Of a stretch of 64,000 bases of DNA, positions 37,838 through 50,400 are shown piece by piece. Below the pieces are notes generated by a model. The model was given only the letters and a program-made list of their open reading frames with translations, had not been told where the DNA came from and made no database searches. The DNA comes from Hypomesus transpacificus (taxonomy: Eukaryota > Chordata > Actinopteri > Osmeriformes > Osmeridae): NCBI RefSeq assembly GCF_021917145.1, contig NC_061062.1, positions 12,055,788 through 12,119,787 of the forward strand, read 5' to 3'. The position numbers were made by a program, and so were the translations under genes. Position 1 is the stretch's first letter, and the number at the start of each line of letters is the position of its first letter.

Positions 37838-40309
37838 TCTGCCGCTTGTCCGGGGATCGGGTCGCGGGGGCAGCGACCTAAGCAGGGAGGCCCAGACTTC
37901 CCTCCCCCCGGCCACTTCCGCCAGCTCTTCCTGGGGGACCCCAAGGCGTTCCCAGGCCAGCTGAGAGACATAGTCCCTCCAGCGTGTCCTGGGTCTTCCC
38001 CGGGGCCTCTTCCCAGTGGGACGTGCCCGGAACACCTCACCAGGGAGGCGTCCAGGAGGCATCCTAATCAGATGCCCGAGCCACCTCAGCTGGCTCCTCT
38101 CGACGCGGAGGAGCAGCGGTTCTAATCTGAGCCCCTCCCGGATGACCGAGCTTCTCACCCTATCTCTAAGGGAGAGCCCGGACACCCTACGGAGAAAGCT
38201 CATTTCGGCCGCTTGTATTCGCGATCTCGTTCTTTCGGTCACTACCCATAGTTCGTGACCATAGGTGAGGGTAGGAACGTAGATCGACTGGTAAATAGAG
38301 AGCTTCGCCTTTCGACTCAGCTCCTTCTTCACCACGACGGACCGATGCAGAGCCCGCATCACTGCGGACGCCGCACCGATCCGCCTGTCGACCTCGCGCT
38401 CCATTCTTCCCTCACTCGTGAACAAGACCCCGAGATACTTGAACTCCTCCGCTTGGTTCAGGATCTCCTCCCCGACCCGGAGATGGCACTCCACCCTTTT
38501 CCGGTCGATTACCATGGCCTCAGATTTGGAGGTGCTGATTCGCATCCCAGCCGCTTCACATTCGGTTGCGAACCGCTCCAGTGAGAGCTGAAGGTCACGG
38601 CCCGATGAAGCCAACAGGACCACATCATCCGCAAAAAGCAGCGACCCGATCCTGAGGTCACCAAACCGGACCCCCTCAACACCCTGGCTGCGCCTAGAAA
38701 TTCTGTCCATATAGGTAATGAACAGAATCGGTGACATAGGGCAGCCCTGGCGGAGTCCAACCCTCACCGGAAACAAGTTCGACTTACTACCGGCAATGCG
38801 GACCAAACTCTGGCACCGGTCGTACAGGGACCGGACAGCCCCGATCAGGAAATCCGGTACCCCGTACTCTCGGAGCACCCCCCACATGAGCCCCCGAGGG
38901 ACACGGTCGAACGCCTTTTCCAAATCCACAAAACATGTGTAGACTGGTTGGGCGAACTCCCATGTACCCTCCAGGACTCCGCGGAGGGTATAAAGCTGGT
39001 CCACTGTTCCACGGCCAGGACGAAAACCACATTGCTCCTCCTGAATCCGAGGTTCGACAATCCGACGGACCCTCCTCTCCAGGACCCCTGAATAGACTTT
39101 CCCAGGGAGGCTGAGGAGTGTGATCCCCCTAAAGTTGGAGCACACCCTCCGGTCCCCCTTTTTAAAGAGGGGAACCACCACCCCGGTCTGCCAGTCCAGA
39201 GGCACTGTCCCCGATGTCCACGCGATGTTGCAGAGTCGTGTCAACCAAGACAGCCCTACAACATCCAGAGCCCCAAGGAACTCCGGGCGGACCTCATCCA
39301 CCCCAGGGGCCCTGCCACCGCGGAGCTTTTCAACCACCTCGGCGACCTCAGCCCCAGAGATAGAAGGGCCCCCCCCGATGTCCCCAGACTCTGCCTCCAC
39401 GTCGGAAAGCGTGTTGGTGGAATTAAGGAGGTCTTCGAAGTATTCCTTCCACCGATCCAGGACGTCCCCCGTCGAGGTCAGCAGCGCACCATCCCCACCG
39501 TATACAGTGTTGACAGAGCACTGTTTCCCCCTCCTGAGCCGCCGGATGGTGGTCCAGAACCTTTTTGAAGCCGTTCGGAAGTCATTCTCCATGGCCTCGC
39601 CGAACTCCTCCCATGCCCGGGTTTTTGCCTCCGCGACCGCCAGAGCCGCGTTCCGCTTGGCCTGCCGGTACACATCAGCTGCCTCTGGAGTCCTACCAGC
39701 CAATAAAGTCCGATAGGCCTCCTTCTTCAGCTTGACGGCATCCCTCACCTCCGGAGTCCACCACCGGGTCCGAGGGTTACCGCCGCGACATGCACCGACC
39801 GCCCTGCGGCCGCAGCTCCGGTCAGCCGCTTCAACAATGGAGGCCCGGAACATGGCCCATTCGGACTCAATGTCCCCGGCCCCCCCCGAGACATGATCGA
39901 AGCTCTCCCGGAGGTGGGAGTTGAAGCTCCTTCTGACAGAGGGTTCCGCCAGACGTTCCCAGCAGACCCTCACATTACGTTTGGGCCTGCCAGGCCTGAC
40001 CGGCGTCCTCCCCCACCATCGAAGCCAACTCACCACCAGGTGGTGATCAGTTGACAGCTCCGACAGCGTATATAAATAGCCTCATTCTTCAATCATCACT
40101 ACACATCTGGAGAACCCTAACTATAGCAGTAACTATAGTTCAAAAGTGTATTTTACTACTTTTCTATGTTCTTGTCTGAATCTTCAACAGGTCTGTTTTT
40201 GAGGTGGACACAACACACTCGACACCTTGAAGAGGCTCAGGAGGAAATACGCAGCCTTGTCCTTGAGTGTCGCGGAGCAGGTCGAGTGTCAGGGGAACTT
40301 GACCCATAA
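33243..40309 (+). CDS. mtmr9: Myotubularin-related protein 9 (catalytically inactive phosphatase)
   Basis: Ten exons join in phase to 535 aa: 33243-33427, 34294-34402, 34656-34781, 35374-35547, 35806-36023, 36269-36430, 36803-36944, 37116-37336, 37457-37608, 40191-40309. The ATG at 33243 (MEFSEHIKT) fits the family. A PH-GRAM domain covers about residues 1-95 (GTLCVTGHHLLFSDR), then the phosphatase-like domain (WRLSHVNRDY, FPVLCYYHKPNG). Where active myotubularins carry CX5R, this protein has HGSEGTDTT (about 333-341) with no Cys, so it should be inactive. MTMR9 binds and stimulates MTMR6, 7 and 8, lipid 3-phosphatases for PI(3)P and PI(3,5)P2. The last exon encodes a short coiled coil (RHLEEAQEEIRSLV). 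Human MTMR9 is 549 aa. A LINE interrupts the last intron. Confidence 0.95.
34577..34630. repeat. 17-bp tandem repeat, three copies
   Basis: GGTGTGGTAACACTAAA-type units repeated just before the third mtmr9 exon. Confidence 0.7.
35270..35332 (-). repeat. tRNA-derived SINE head fragment
   Basis: On the minus strand: AGGTATAACTCAGTTGTATA, then AGGTTCAAATCCCC (B box). tRNA-Cys-like head as at 13066; lies in an mtmr9 intron. Confidence 0.7.
37758..37836. repeat. (CGT)n / (GAC)n trinucleotide tract, about 26 units
   Basis: A pure trinucleotide run forming the LINE 3' tail. Its long open frames (poly-Ser, poly-Asp) are artefacts of the repeat. Confidence 0.97.
37835..40036 (-). CDS. LINE reverse transcriptase frame (endonuclease missing)
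   Basis: One uninterrupted frame of 733 codons. It contains RT blocks in order: FKKGDRRVCSNFRGITLLSL (about 291-310), EEQCGFRPGRGTVDQLY (about 333-349), CFVDLEKAFDRVP (about 368-380), LRQGCPMSPILF (about 428-439), the catalytic FADD (468-471), and KYLGVLFTSEG. The C-terminal part has RPRGRPRTRWRDYVSQLAWE, the usual end of these fish elements. It would copy element RNA into DNA at a nicked target. The frame is open for its full length, so the insertion looks fairly young, but the missing 5' part means it cannot move on its own. Confidence 0.92.
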
Positions 40310-41323
40310 CCGTTCTAGTTCATCCATTCCAAAGACACATTTGATGTTGATTATTTAAAATATCCTACTGTAAAAATGTGTATTAGATTTTTCATAGTAA
40401 AACCTTTATCTAAAAGTTTATAACCTTTGTTTTATAAATAATTTGTATTTGTAACACGTGTATTTGTCTTGCTTAATTCAATAACCTTTTAAAAAATCAT
40501 GATCACATGTCCTTCCATGTTTTATATTGCCAATCTCATTTCAGTTGTAATTTGTACGCTACATATTGTTTCTTGAATTATTCCTATTTTAAGTAAATTA
40601 ATTATATACTTTTTAATAATCTTTAAATAATAACATTTTAATTATCTGATTGTTATATTAACATTGTAATATTATTATTGGACTAACTGTTTTGTTAAGC
40701 TCAGCTAAACAATATACACAATACAAATCCTCTGTGAGCAATGAGTCAGCATGTTTTCACACGCGGAGCTTTGCAAGCTGGAGACTGTAGTCATGTTCAG
40801 TCGAGGGACACCTGCTCTAAGGATTATATCACAAACGAGGAAAACCACGTATCCCAGCATGACCTTCTCTGCCTGCTTATGTACCCAATGGTTGCTCGGT
40901 GCGCCTAATCAGTGACCAATAGGAGGGTAATCTTTTAATTCTTACAGTTGAAAACTATGAAATCAGTTTTATAATCAAAAATTAATTTAGCAGTCAAGGC
41001 TAGGTTTAGCGTTTTTCCGTGCAGTAGGCTAAAATTGTATTTGGATCAACAACTGGACGTCCCATCACCTGGCACAGTTTTCAGGTTTTGATCATCACAC
41101 AGGTAATATTTCTCAATGTATTATCACAACGTTCCTTCTTGTTATTTCTGAGGCATTGATCTCTACGAAGATTGTTCTCAGAATTGAATGATCTGTTTCA
41201 TTCTAAACCAAAGCTGCTTATTGCCTGAACATAGTTTGCCTGAATGTAATAATAATGTATTATTATGTAGTATTATAGCTCACTGTTTGTTGTAGGTTTA
41301 CAGCTTTTCACCTGCATCTCGAC
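40310..41323. other. Region between mtmr9 and tdh; mtmr9 3' UTR and tdh leader
   Basis: A/T-rich mtmr9 3' UTR to about 40690. Near 41020-41101 there is a possible tdh untranslated first exon: its end reads CACACAG followed by GTAATATT, and TGTTGTAG at 41289-41296 could be the acceptor before the coding exon. Confidence 0.4.
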
Positions 41324-43701
<2,378 letters not shown>

Positions 43702-44927
43702 CACAGCCTTTTCCACTGAGACTGTGCTACCAGTACACTTCCCCTTCAAGTCCTCATCAGTGTGGGTTTGCACTATACAGAAAAACCTCTTCGACCTCGG
43801 ACTTGTTTCCCAACTAGGACTCATCTGCAAGTAAACCAAAAAGCTGTTTAGAAACCTTGAATCTTAAGCCAGAGGCACGCAACCTGTATCACAACACCGG
43901 ACACTGACAAGCTGATATCCAACCTGCCAGATGTATTCATGAACTTGGAATACTTGGAACACACCAGGCTCCAAATATACAGGCAGCAAACAGCTTCTTA
44001 CTTGCATGCCTTAATCGTATTCAGGGAATCACACTGTTAACCATTCTCTTTTCTTGTGAATATCTTCATTTTTTTTTGTTTTAATTGTGATAAAAAAGGG
44101 TATGAGATTCATAGAAGCTTAGAAAAACATTTAGTATAGGGGTATTTTAGAGGTGTCTGGGGTTGGGTGCACAGTGATGGTATAATGGAACATCACAGAG
44201 TGATGTTACACTGTAAAAATACACTGTAGTTGTGCTAAATGGGGACACACCAGTGAGAAACATTTTACAATATAGATGAAACATTTTCAGAAAGCTACCA
44301 AGGTTCAAAATGCCTGCATTCACATGTAACTTCAACAGTACATCTACACATTCAAACATTTCTTTTACCAGCATTGTGTGATTTGGAGTACAAATTCAAG
44401 CAAAGCCTTATTTTCAAATGTTAAAACTGTTAATTTCTGACATTTGTGAGTAATTCATAAAAATTGCAGTGTACTTTAAATCAGAAAATAAAAAAATCGT
44501 ATCCTAAAATCAAGTATTACATTATTTTCAATGGAGGGTAACAATTATATGATAATACACTTGTCAGTTTAGCTGTGATGGTTTGTCATGGAAGATAGGT
44601 TAAATAAAAACAGAAACAATGTAGATATAAATAGGTTCAATATCAACCAAGCCTATTGCCACACAAGTCTACGCTGATACATTTTTTAAATGATCATATT
44701 GAGAGGTAACAATTTGTAGTTCATCCAGGCCAACTACAACAATTTTGTTTCGTGACAGGATGTGTACTTGCCTGTTTACTTTTAATATGTTGACTTTTAT
44801 TTTGAACATTTCAGAAAGGAACCTACCGGAAGTGTACACATTTTCGGACCCGCTACTAGTAGAAGTCACACAACTGGCCTTGGAAAGAATTTAATGTAAT
44901 AAAGAACTCAATCAGTTTAGACGAACC
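43702..44927. other. tdh 3' UTR and iah1 5' flank
   Basis: No coding exon seen. The boundary between the chromosome-1/8-like and chromosome-2-like gene blocks falls here. Confidence 0.5.
44487..44492 (+). terminator. Possible poly(A) signal of tdh
   Basis: AATAAA about 790 bases past the tdh stop; another AATAAA-like stretch lies near 44604. Confidence 0.35.
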
Positions 44928-46182
44928 ATGTCCACACTGAAAAACATACTTTGGCCTCAAGTCATATTATTTGGCGATTCAATCACGCAGGTAAATACTC
45001 GCAGCCGTAATAAATAAAATTATATTGAGGACATAGTAGCCTATGCTAACGTACCCTTAAATTTCAGTACTCCTTCTCATCAAGCGGTTGGGGATCAGAT
45101 ATAGCCAATAAACTAGTCAGGTGAGTTTAACTAACACAGCTGAGTGTTTACTTTTACTCTGTCAGTGTATCCGTGTATCTGCTTCTTAGCTTAAATCTGA
45201 CTGCTAGGCTACATACATTACATTCATTTTAGAATCTTGGGGACCTCTGTCTTGTACTGCCAGAAAATGCGACGTGGTGAATAGAGGGTTGTCGGGCTAC
45301 AACTCCAGGTGGGGCAAGATCATCCTTCCTCGCATCATCTCGAGCGACAGAAGTCCACACAACAAAATAGCAGCAGTAACAGTTTTCTTTGGAGCTAACG
45401 ACTGTGCCCTGGAAGGCAAGTGCAACCACAGATGGCTCTAACGTCACTGCCTCTGGTAAAAAGCTTTATGCTGCTGTAGAAATGTTGAACATGATAAGGA
45501 GCTGTTATTTCTTGTTTTTCCAGATAAGAACCCAAAGCAGCATGTCCCATTACAGGAGTACTCAGACAACCTTAAGGAGATAGCTAGGCACCTAGTGTCA
45601 GTGGGCATAACTGCTGACAAGGTAATCTTCATCACTCCACCTCCTCTAAACGAGGCAGCCTGGCAGAAAGAGTGTGAACTGGCAGGTTCTCCCCTGAATC
45701 GTCTAAACTCAGTGGCAGGTCAGTATGCCCAGGCGTGTGTGCAGGCAGCTGGCCAGTGTGGGGCTGACATACTGGACCTCTGGACTCTCATGCAGAAAGA
45801 TGGACAGGTGAGGTCCTCTCATGTACCAAATAAACCCCTCCTTGTCTGCATGTTACAAGGTGTCATGGATACCACAAATACATTAGACATACTCTGTGGT
45901 ACAACTCCCCTAAATATCCAGGATGTTATTGTAATTTACACTAATTTAGAGTCTGTTATTATAGAATGATGCTGATGCCATCTTTGATCCTCTGGTTTTC
46001 CACAGGACTTCACCGAGTTCCTCTCCGACGGGCTCCACCTTTCGCTGAAGGGGAACCAGTTTGTGGCGGAGCAGCTGTGGAAGGTACTGGAGAGACGGGT
46101 GGTGGATCTTCCCTTCATTCTGCCCTACTGGGGAGACGTCGACCCAGAACACCCTGAGGCCAGCTTGCTCTGTGACCGCTGA
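44928..46182 (+). CDS. iah1: Isoamyl acetate-hydrolysing esterase 1 homologue (SGNH/GDSL hydrolase)
   Basis: Five exons (44928-44990, 45068-45120, 45264-45415, 45524-45807, 46006-46182) join in phase to 242 aa. SGNH blocks are all present: FGDSIT with the nucleophile Ser18, the conserved Gly in [18 protein letters not shown] with the block-III Asn, and SDGLHLS with Asp192 and His195. The fold is an alpha/beta esterase/lipase; the yeast relative cleaves isoamyl acetate, but the vertebrate substrate is not settled. Residues such as PYWGDV near the end match mammalian IAH1. The third intron starts with GC (GAAG then GCAAGT), a non-canonical but known donor type. The gene lies tail to tail with adam17, as IAH1 and ADAM17 are neighbours on human 2p25. 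Confidence 0.95.
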
Positions 46183-46307
46183 CCTCAGCATTCAAGACTT
46201 CCTAGTATTAACACACAGCATCATCTATTGCCACATCAGAGACTAGTTTATGTGGAATGTTAAGATTCAGCAATAATTTCTTTTGATATAAATGTATAAA
46301 AAAACAC

Positions 46308-46313
46308 AATAAA
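46308..46313 (+). terminator. Poly(A) signal of iah1
   Basis: AATAAA about 125 bases past the iah1 stop, followed by a T-rich stretch. Confidence 0.65.
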
Positions 46314-46389
46314 ATATTTTATTTTCGGAATGCAAGTTGCATTTGGTCATACAGAAACACAAGACAAATGGCACATTAACATCAAGGCA

Positions 46390-46395
46390 TTTATT
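46390..46395 (-). terminator. Distal poly(A) signal candidate of adam17
   Basis: AATAAA on the minus strand, about 1.07 kb past the adam17 stop and about 80 bp from the iah1 signal. A nearer AATAAA on the same strand is at 46794-46799, so two 3' UTR lengths are possible. Confidence 0.45.
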
Positions 46396-47460
46396 GATCC
46401 AGATTATTAAGTACTTACTGTACATAAAAACAGGGCAAGAAGCCAGATAACTGGCCACTGAAGAATATTTCACTCAAATTAAATGTACATCTAATATAAA
46501 ACATTTAGCAAAATAAAATTAAAGACACCAAGGAGTAGCTCAAGCTAATGGCAAACTGTATATTGGCACATATGCTTTCAAAACAAAAGTTATCCTCAAG
46601 CCTACGTACATTGGAAATTACATTTAGAAACTATGTTCTTGGAAATCAGTCCAGCTAGTTGGGTGCAGTATTGCCATTTCAATATTCAGCTGTGTGGATT
46701 GTGAGTGTTTGTCTACTGCTTACAGTACAGTTACAGACATAAGGACGCATGGTAGCAACATTTACAGGCTCAACTTCAGAAAGGCACTACTTATTTATTA
46801 AGGATTTTCATATGGGTAAACCCGAAGCTGGAAAGTGCATGATAAACATGACTTGACAAGAATATATGAAATAGTGATAGTTGTGTGGATTTCTCAGCTT
46901 CCTAAATATTGAGTTGTCCAAAACTTTGGGATGCAGATGACAGTTTACAGGGCCACATCAAACAGGAGTGACCAGCATAAGGAAGGACCCACAATAACAA
47001 CATGATTTCAAAACAAAAACTGGACCATACAACTTCCAGTGAAAATACCAATACAAGTGCAGCAATTTTCTGTGTCCAAAACAGTTGTTTGCTACATTCA
47101 GTCCAAAGATTTCTTTAGTGTGTCACAGATCTGAGAAATACAACTATTCATCTAAACATAGCACAATTGTTTGTATCCACTCTAGATCATTGTCACAGAT
47201 TTCAGATTTTCCTAATGACCTACAAGAACAACTAAATGGATCTTAATGCCATCTGTGGTATCCTGTTAGACCCCTGGGTTTGTGTGTATCCACTACCACT
47301 GTATCACCCTCTGAGTGCCTGGGGGTGGGCATTATGATCATGTATGGGTATGACATCTACTATCCATCTATTTATAATTCATAATATGGAAATATATGAG
47401 CACTGGTATGCATGTCCCCAAAATGTATCCTGTGTGTGTGAGTGTGTGTGTGTGTGTCCC

Positions 47461-50400
47461 TCAGCATTCCGTCTCCTTACTGTCCACGCAGGCCTGTCTC
47501 TTGAGCCGCCGCTGGTCCCTGGCTGGTGTGTTCTCGGTCAGGTCCTCGTAGGAAGCCTTGGTGCCGCAGGAGGATCCGGCTGCAGCTGCTGGCGCTGCGG
47601 ACTGGAAGTCTTCCTCCAGCACCTCCTCTCCCAGGTGAGAGTCGATGCTGAGGTCCTCCTGGATGGTGGCCAGGGCCTCCACCTTCAGGGCCCCTGCGCT
47701 GGCCGGGGCAGGGCCGCAGCTGGGGCCTGGGGCCGGGGTACTGCTGCTGGCCTGAGGAAGGGCCCCGCTCGGGGGCTGCTGATGCAGCTGGGAGGAGGGC
47801 GTGATCCGGACGGCGGAGAAGGAGGGAGGCTGAAGAGGCTTGACGATGCGCACGGGCGCTGACTCTGGGTTGTTCAAGAGCTCGGCATTCTGATGGTGGG
47901 AGGAGAGAAAGAGGGGTGTCAGGGCAAAGTAAACTGGTTTACTATCTGAGACTGGGGGCTGGCTCATTTCCAACTCAACTTTTGTTCAAACTTGTACTGT
48001 TTTATTTAAAGGATTACTATAGTTTACAGAAGACATTCAAAGTCAATTGGATAGCTGTAAAGGGAATGGACCAACGTCCCCAGTCTGTTTCAAGCGACAC
48101 TACCAGTCATGAACAGATGACCTTCCAACTGAGAAGCCCAAGCATGATCAAACTCAGCTCACGCACTGACAAACCAACAACATCAACGCCATTCAACACT
48201 GCCCCCATAACAGCAGGCGATGCAAAATCAATGTGCGTTTGTCCTTACAAAGACAGCGTGCACTGCTCAGCCCTCACACAGACACGGCATCATCATGTGA
48301 CACACACTGACCGTGCACACGGACCCCCAAGCCACGCTCTAAAGCCACGCCTTTCCCACTCACCTGAGGGCGGAGCTCTACTACATACTTCCACCATCTG
48401 CTGCAGTTCCGGGAAGGGGGAGGGGCCAAGGCAAACAGTGACTGACTTGTCATTTGATCTGAATACCCAAGGTTAATTCAGAGTAGACAGAAGAAAAATA
48501 TCTGGCCGACACACTGCCCTTCATCACCATGGTAACACACCAGACTCCTTTCTGTGCCAGGCACTTTGAATAACCGACGTTTTGCAAACTGTCATACAGC
48601 AGACTAATCAAGCTGTGATGACACTCACATTCTGCAACAGCTTCTTCAAGCTTATATCTTTTTGGAGGTGTAAACCAATGTCTGTGACATTCCAGTTTGG
48701 CACAGAGACTGGATTTGGTGCCAAGTCTGCCTTCTCTCTCATCACCCCATAAATTGAACTTGTAAGCTGAGCCCAGAGCAGTAAGATACTTCATGAGCTA
48801 ACCTAGCATAGCCTGACAACAAACTAGAAAGTAGAATACATTCAAGAGGTGGGCAGCTTTCATGCTCTTTCTGAAGATTAGTAGATATGTTAATTATGTG
48901 GCTGCAAACTAGTTCATGCTAACAATGCAGATGCCATATGTCTGCAAGAGGATGGGACAGATCAGATCAAATATATCAGAAACTTACACTTGGGAAAAAA
49001 AAGGTCTTGGTGTTCTCCTCATACTCCTTGTCAAGGTTCTTGTCCTACAGAGAAGGTCAATTCAACAGAGAGAGGACATGTCAGGGAGGCAGAGAGGAAG
49101 GATGCATCATGGGGTTTGTAGGACAGGGTGGAGCAGTGTACAGAAGGTTGGTTCTCTCACCACACAGTGAACCAGGATACTGAGAGGGATCCAGAAGACC
49201 AGGGAAAAGACCACCACAGAGCCCACAATGTTATCAGCCAGGAACTTCCCTGAGGGGCAGAGGGACAAAAAGAACAGTCAGTCAATTGTAAATCTTTTTT
49301 TAAATAAAGGCTTTAACCAAGGCCCACGTACCAAATGTATTGATGTCCAGCTTGTCGATGAAATCCCACAACCTCTCGATCACATCCTGGACATGCTTCA
49401 TGCATTTACCCTGAAGACGAAAACAACAGAGGACTCAAACAGGAGACAGCAATATCTCCAGTCCTCCCCTTCCAATCCTATCCCTGTCCTGGAAGCCTTT
49501 GGGGGTTAAAGGTCAAGGCTACAGGAAATGCTGACTCACCGCCCCGTCACAGAAGCCCACAGTGCAGGGCTTCCCCTTCCGCAAGAACAGGAAGTCACTG
49601 GTGGTCTGGACAAAGGGAACACAGGCTCCGATTTTGTCCCGGCAGCACACTTTACAAGAGTCCCTGGTCTCTACAGAGAGAAGGGGCACAACAGAGGTCT
49701 AGGCCTTAATAATGCAGCTATTTGCTGGTTCATACAATTTTGATAAGCACACCAGAGGTAACATATGTAGGAGTGTATGTGTGTGTCAGCTCACCATTGC
49801 AGGCACAGGACTGCAGGTTCTGCATGGCCTCGCAGAAGGGGATACACTCCCCCTCCAGACATCTGCCGCTATCCACACAGACGTTGTCGTCAGGGAGGTC
49901 GTCGGGGGGTGGGCACTCGCTGCTGTTACCTGGGGGCGTATTACATGTCGTATAGCGTCAAAGGTTATGACAGCCCACAGACGGTGTTTCGAGACGTGAC
50001 TGTAGGACTTGGAATACTCCACTAGGGGCGAGGTCTCACCTGTGCACAGAGACAGCCCTTTACAGGTGGCAGTGATGGGCTCCTGGCAGACCTTACCGGC
50101 CTGCTCAAACTGGCAGCTCTTACAGCACGGGCTGTTCCTGTCACTGAGGGGACAGCAGGAGAACGACCTCAGTGTGCATGCGGCTTCAGAATCAGTAGCA
50201 ACTGTTTGGAGACACTTGACTTTTGATAATGTCACTGACATTCTGTACGTGTGCAAACACCTTTTATCATGTGAAAGACAAGCTTAAACTTGTCCAATTG
50301 GCTTGTGCCAATACAAGTCGTTGTTGTCATTCTCCCTTCTCAAAGCTCCTATCCTATGTGTGTATACTGAGCAGTGTGTGTTCAGGGGTGTGTCTAGCAT

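Larger units (their letters stand above)
37758..40067 (-). mobile_element. 5'-truncated non-LTR retrotransposon (LINE), RTE-like, with (GAC)n tail
   Basis: Antisense insertion in the last mtmr9 intron, far more GC-rich than its flanks. The 5' end (right side) begins inside the endonuclease domain, with only its final STDHHLV motif left. The 3' end (left side) is a (GAC)n tract of about 26 units at 37758-37836 directly after the stop codon, with no other 3' UTR. A microsatellite tail and nearly absent 3' UTR fit RTE-clade elements of fish. Clade assignment rests on recalled similarity and could also be a related clade. No clear target-site duplication is visible. Confidence 0.88.

Noticed and set aside
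37736-38125. Poly-Ser and poly-Asp frames around 37.75 kb
   Set aside because: They translate the (CGT)n tract, which is the LINE tail.
37758-40067. An LTR retroelement
   Set aside because: There are no LTRs, gag, protease or integrase; RT order, endonuclease remnant and microsatellite tail fit a LINE.
47916-48476. 186-codon open frame on the plus strand
   Set aside because: It overlaps the last adam17 intron and exon edge, has no domain, and its composition looks like chance.
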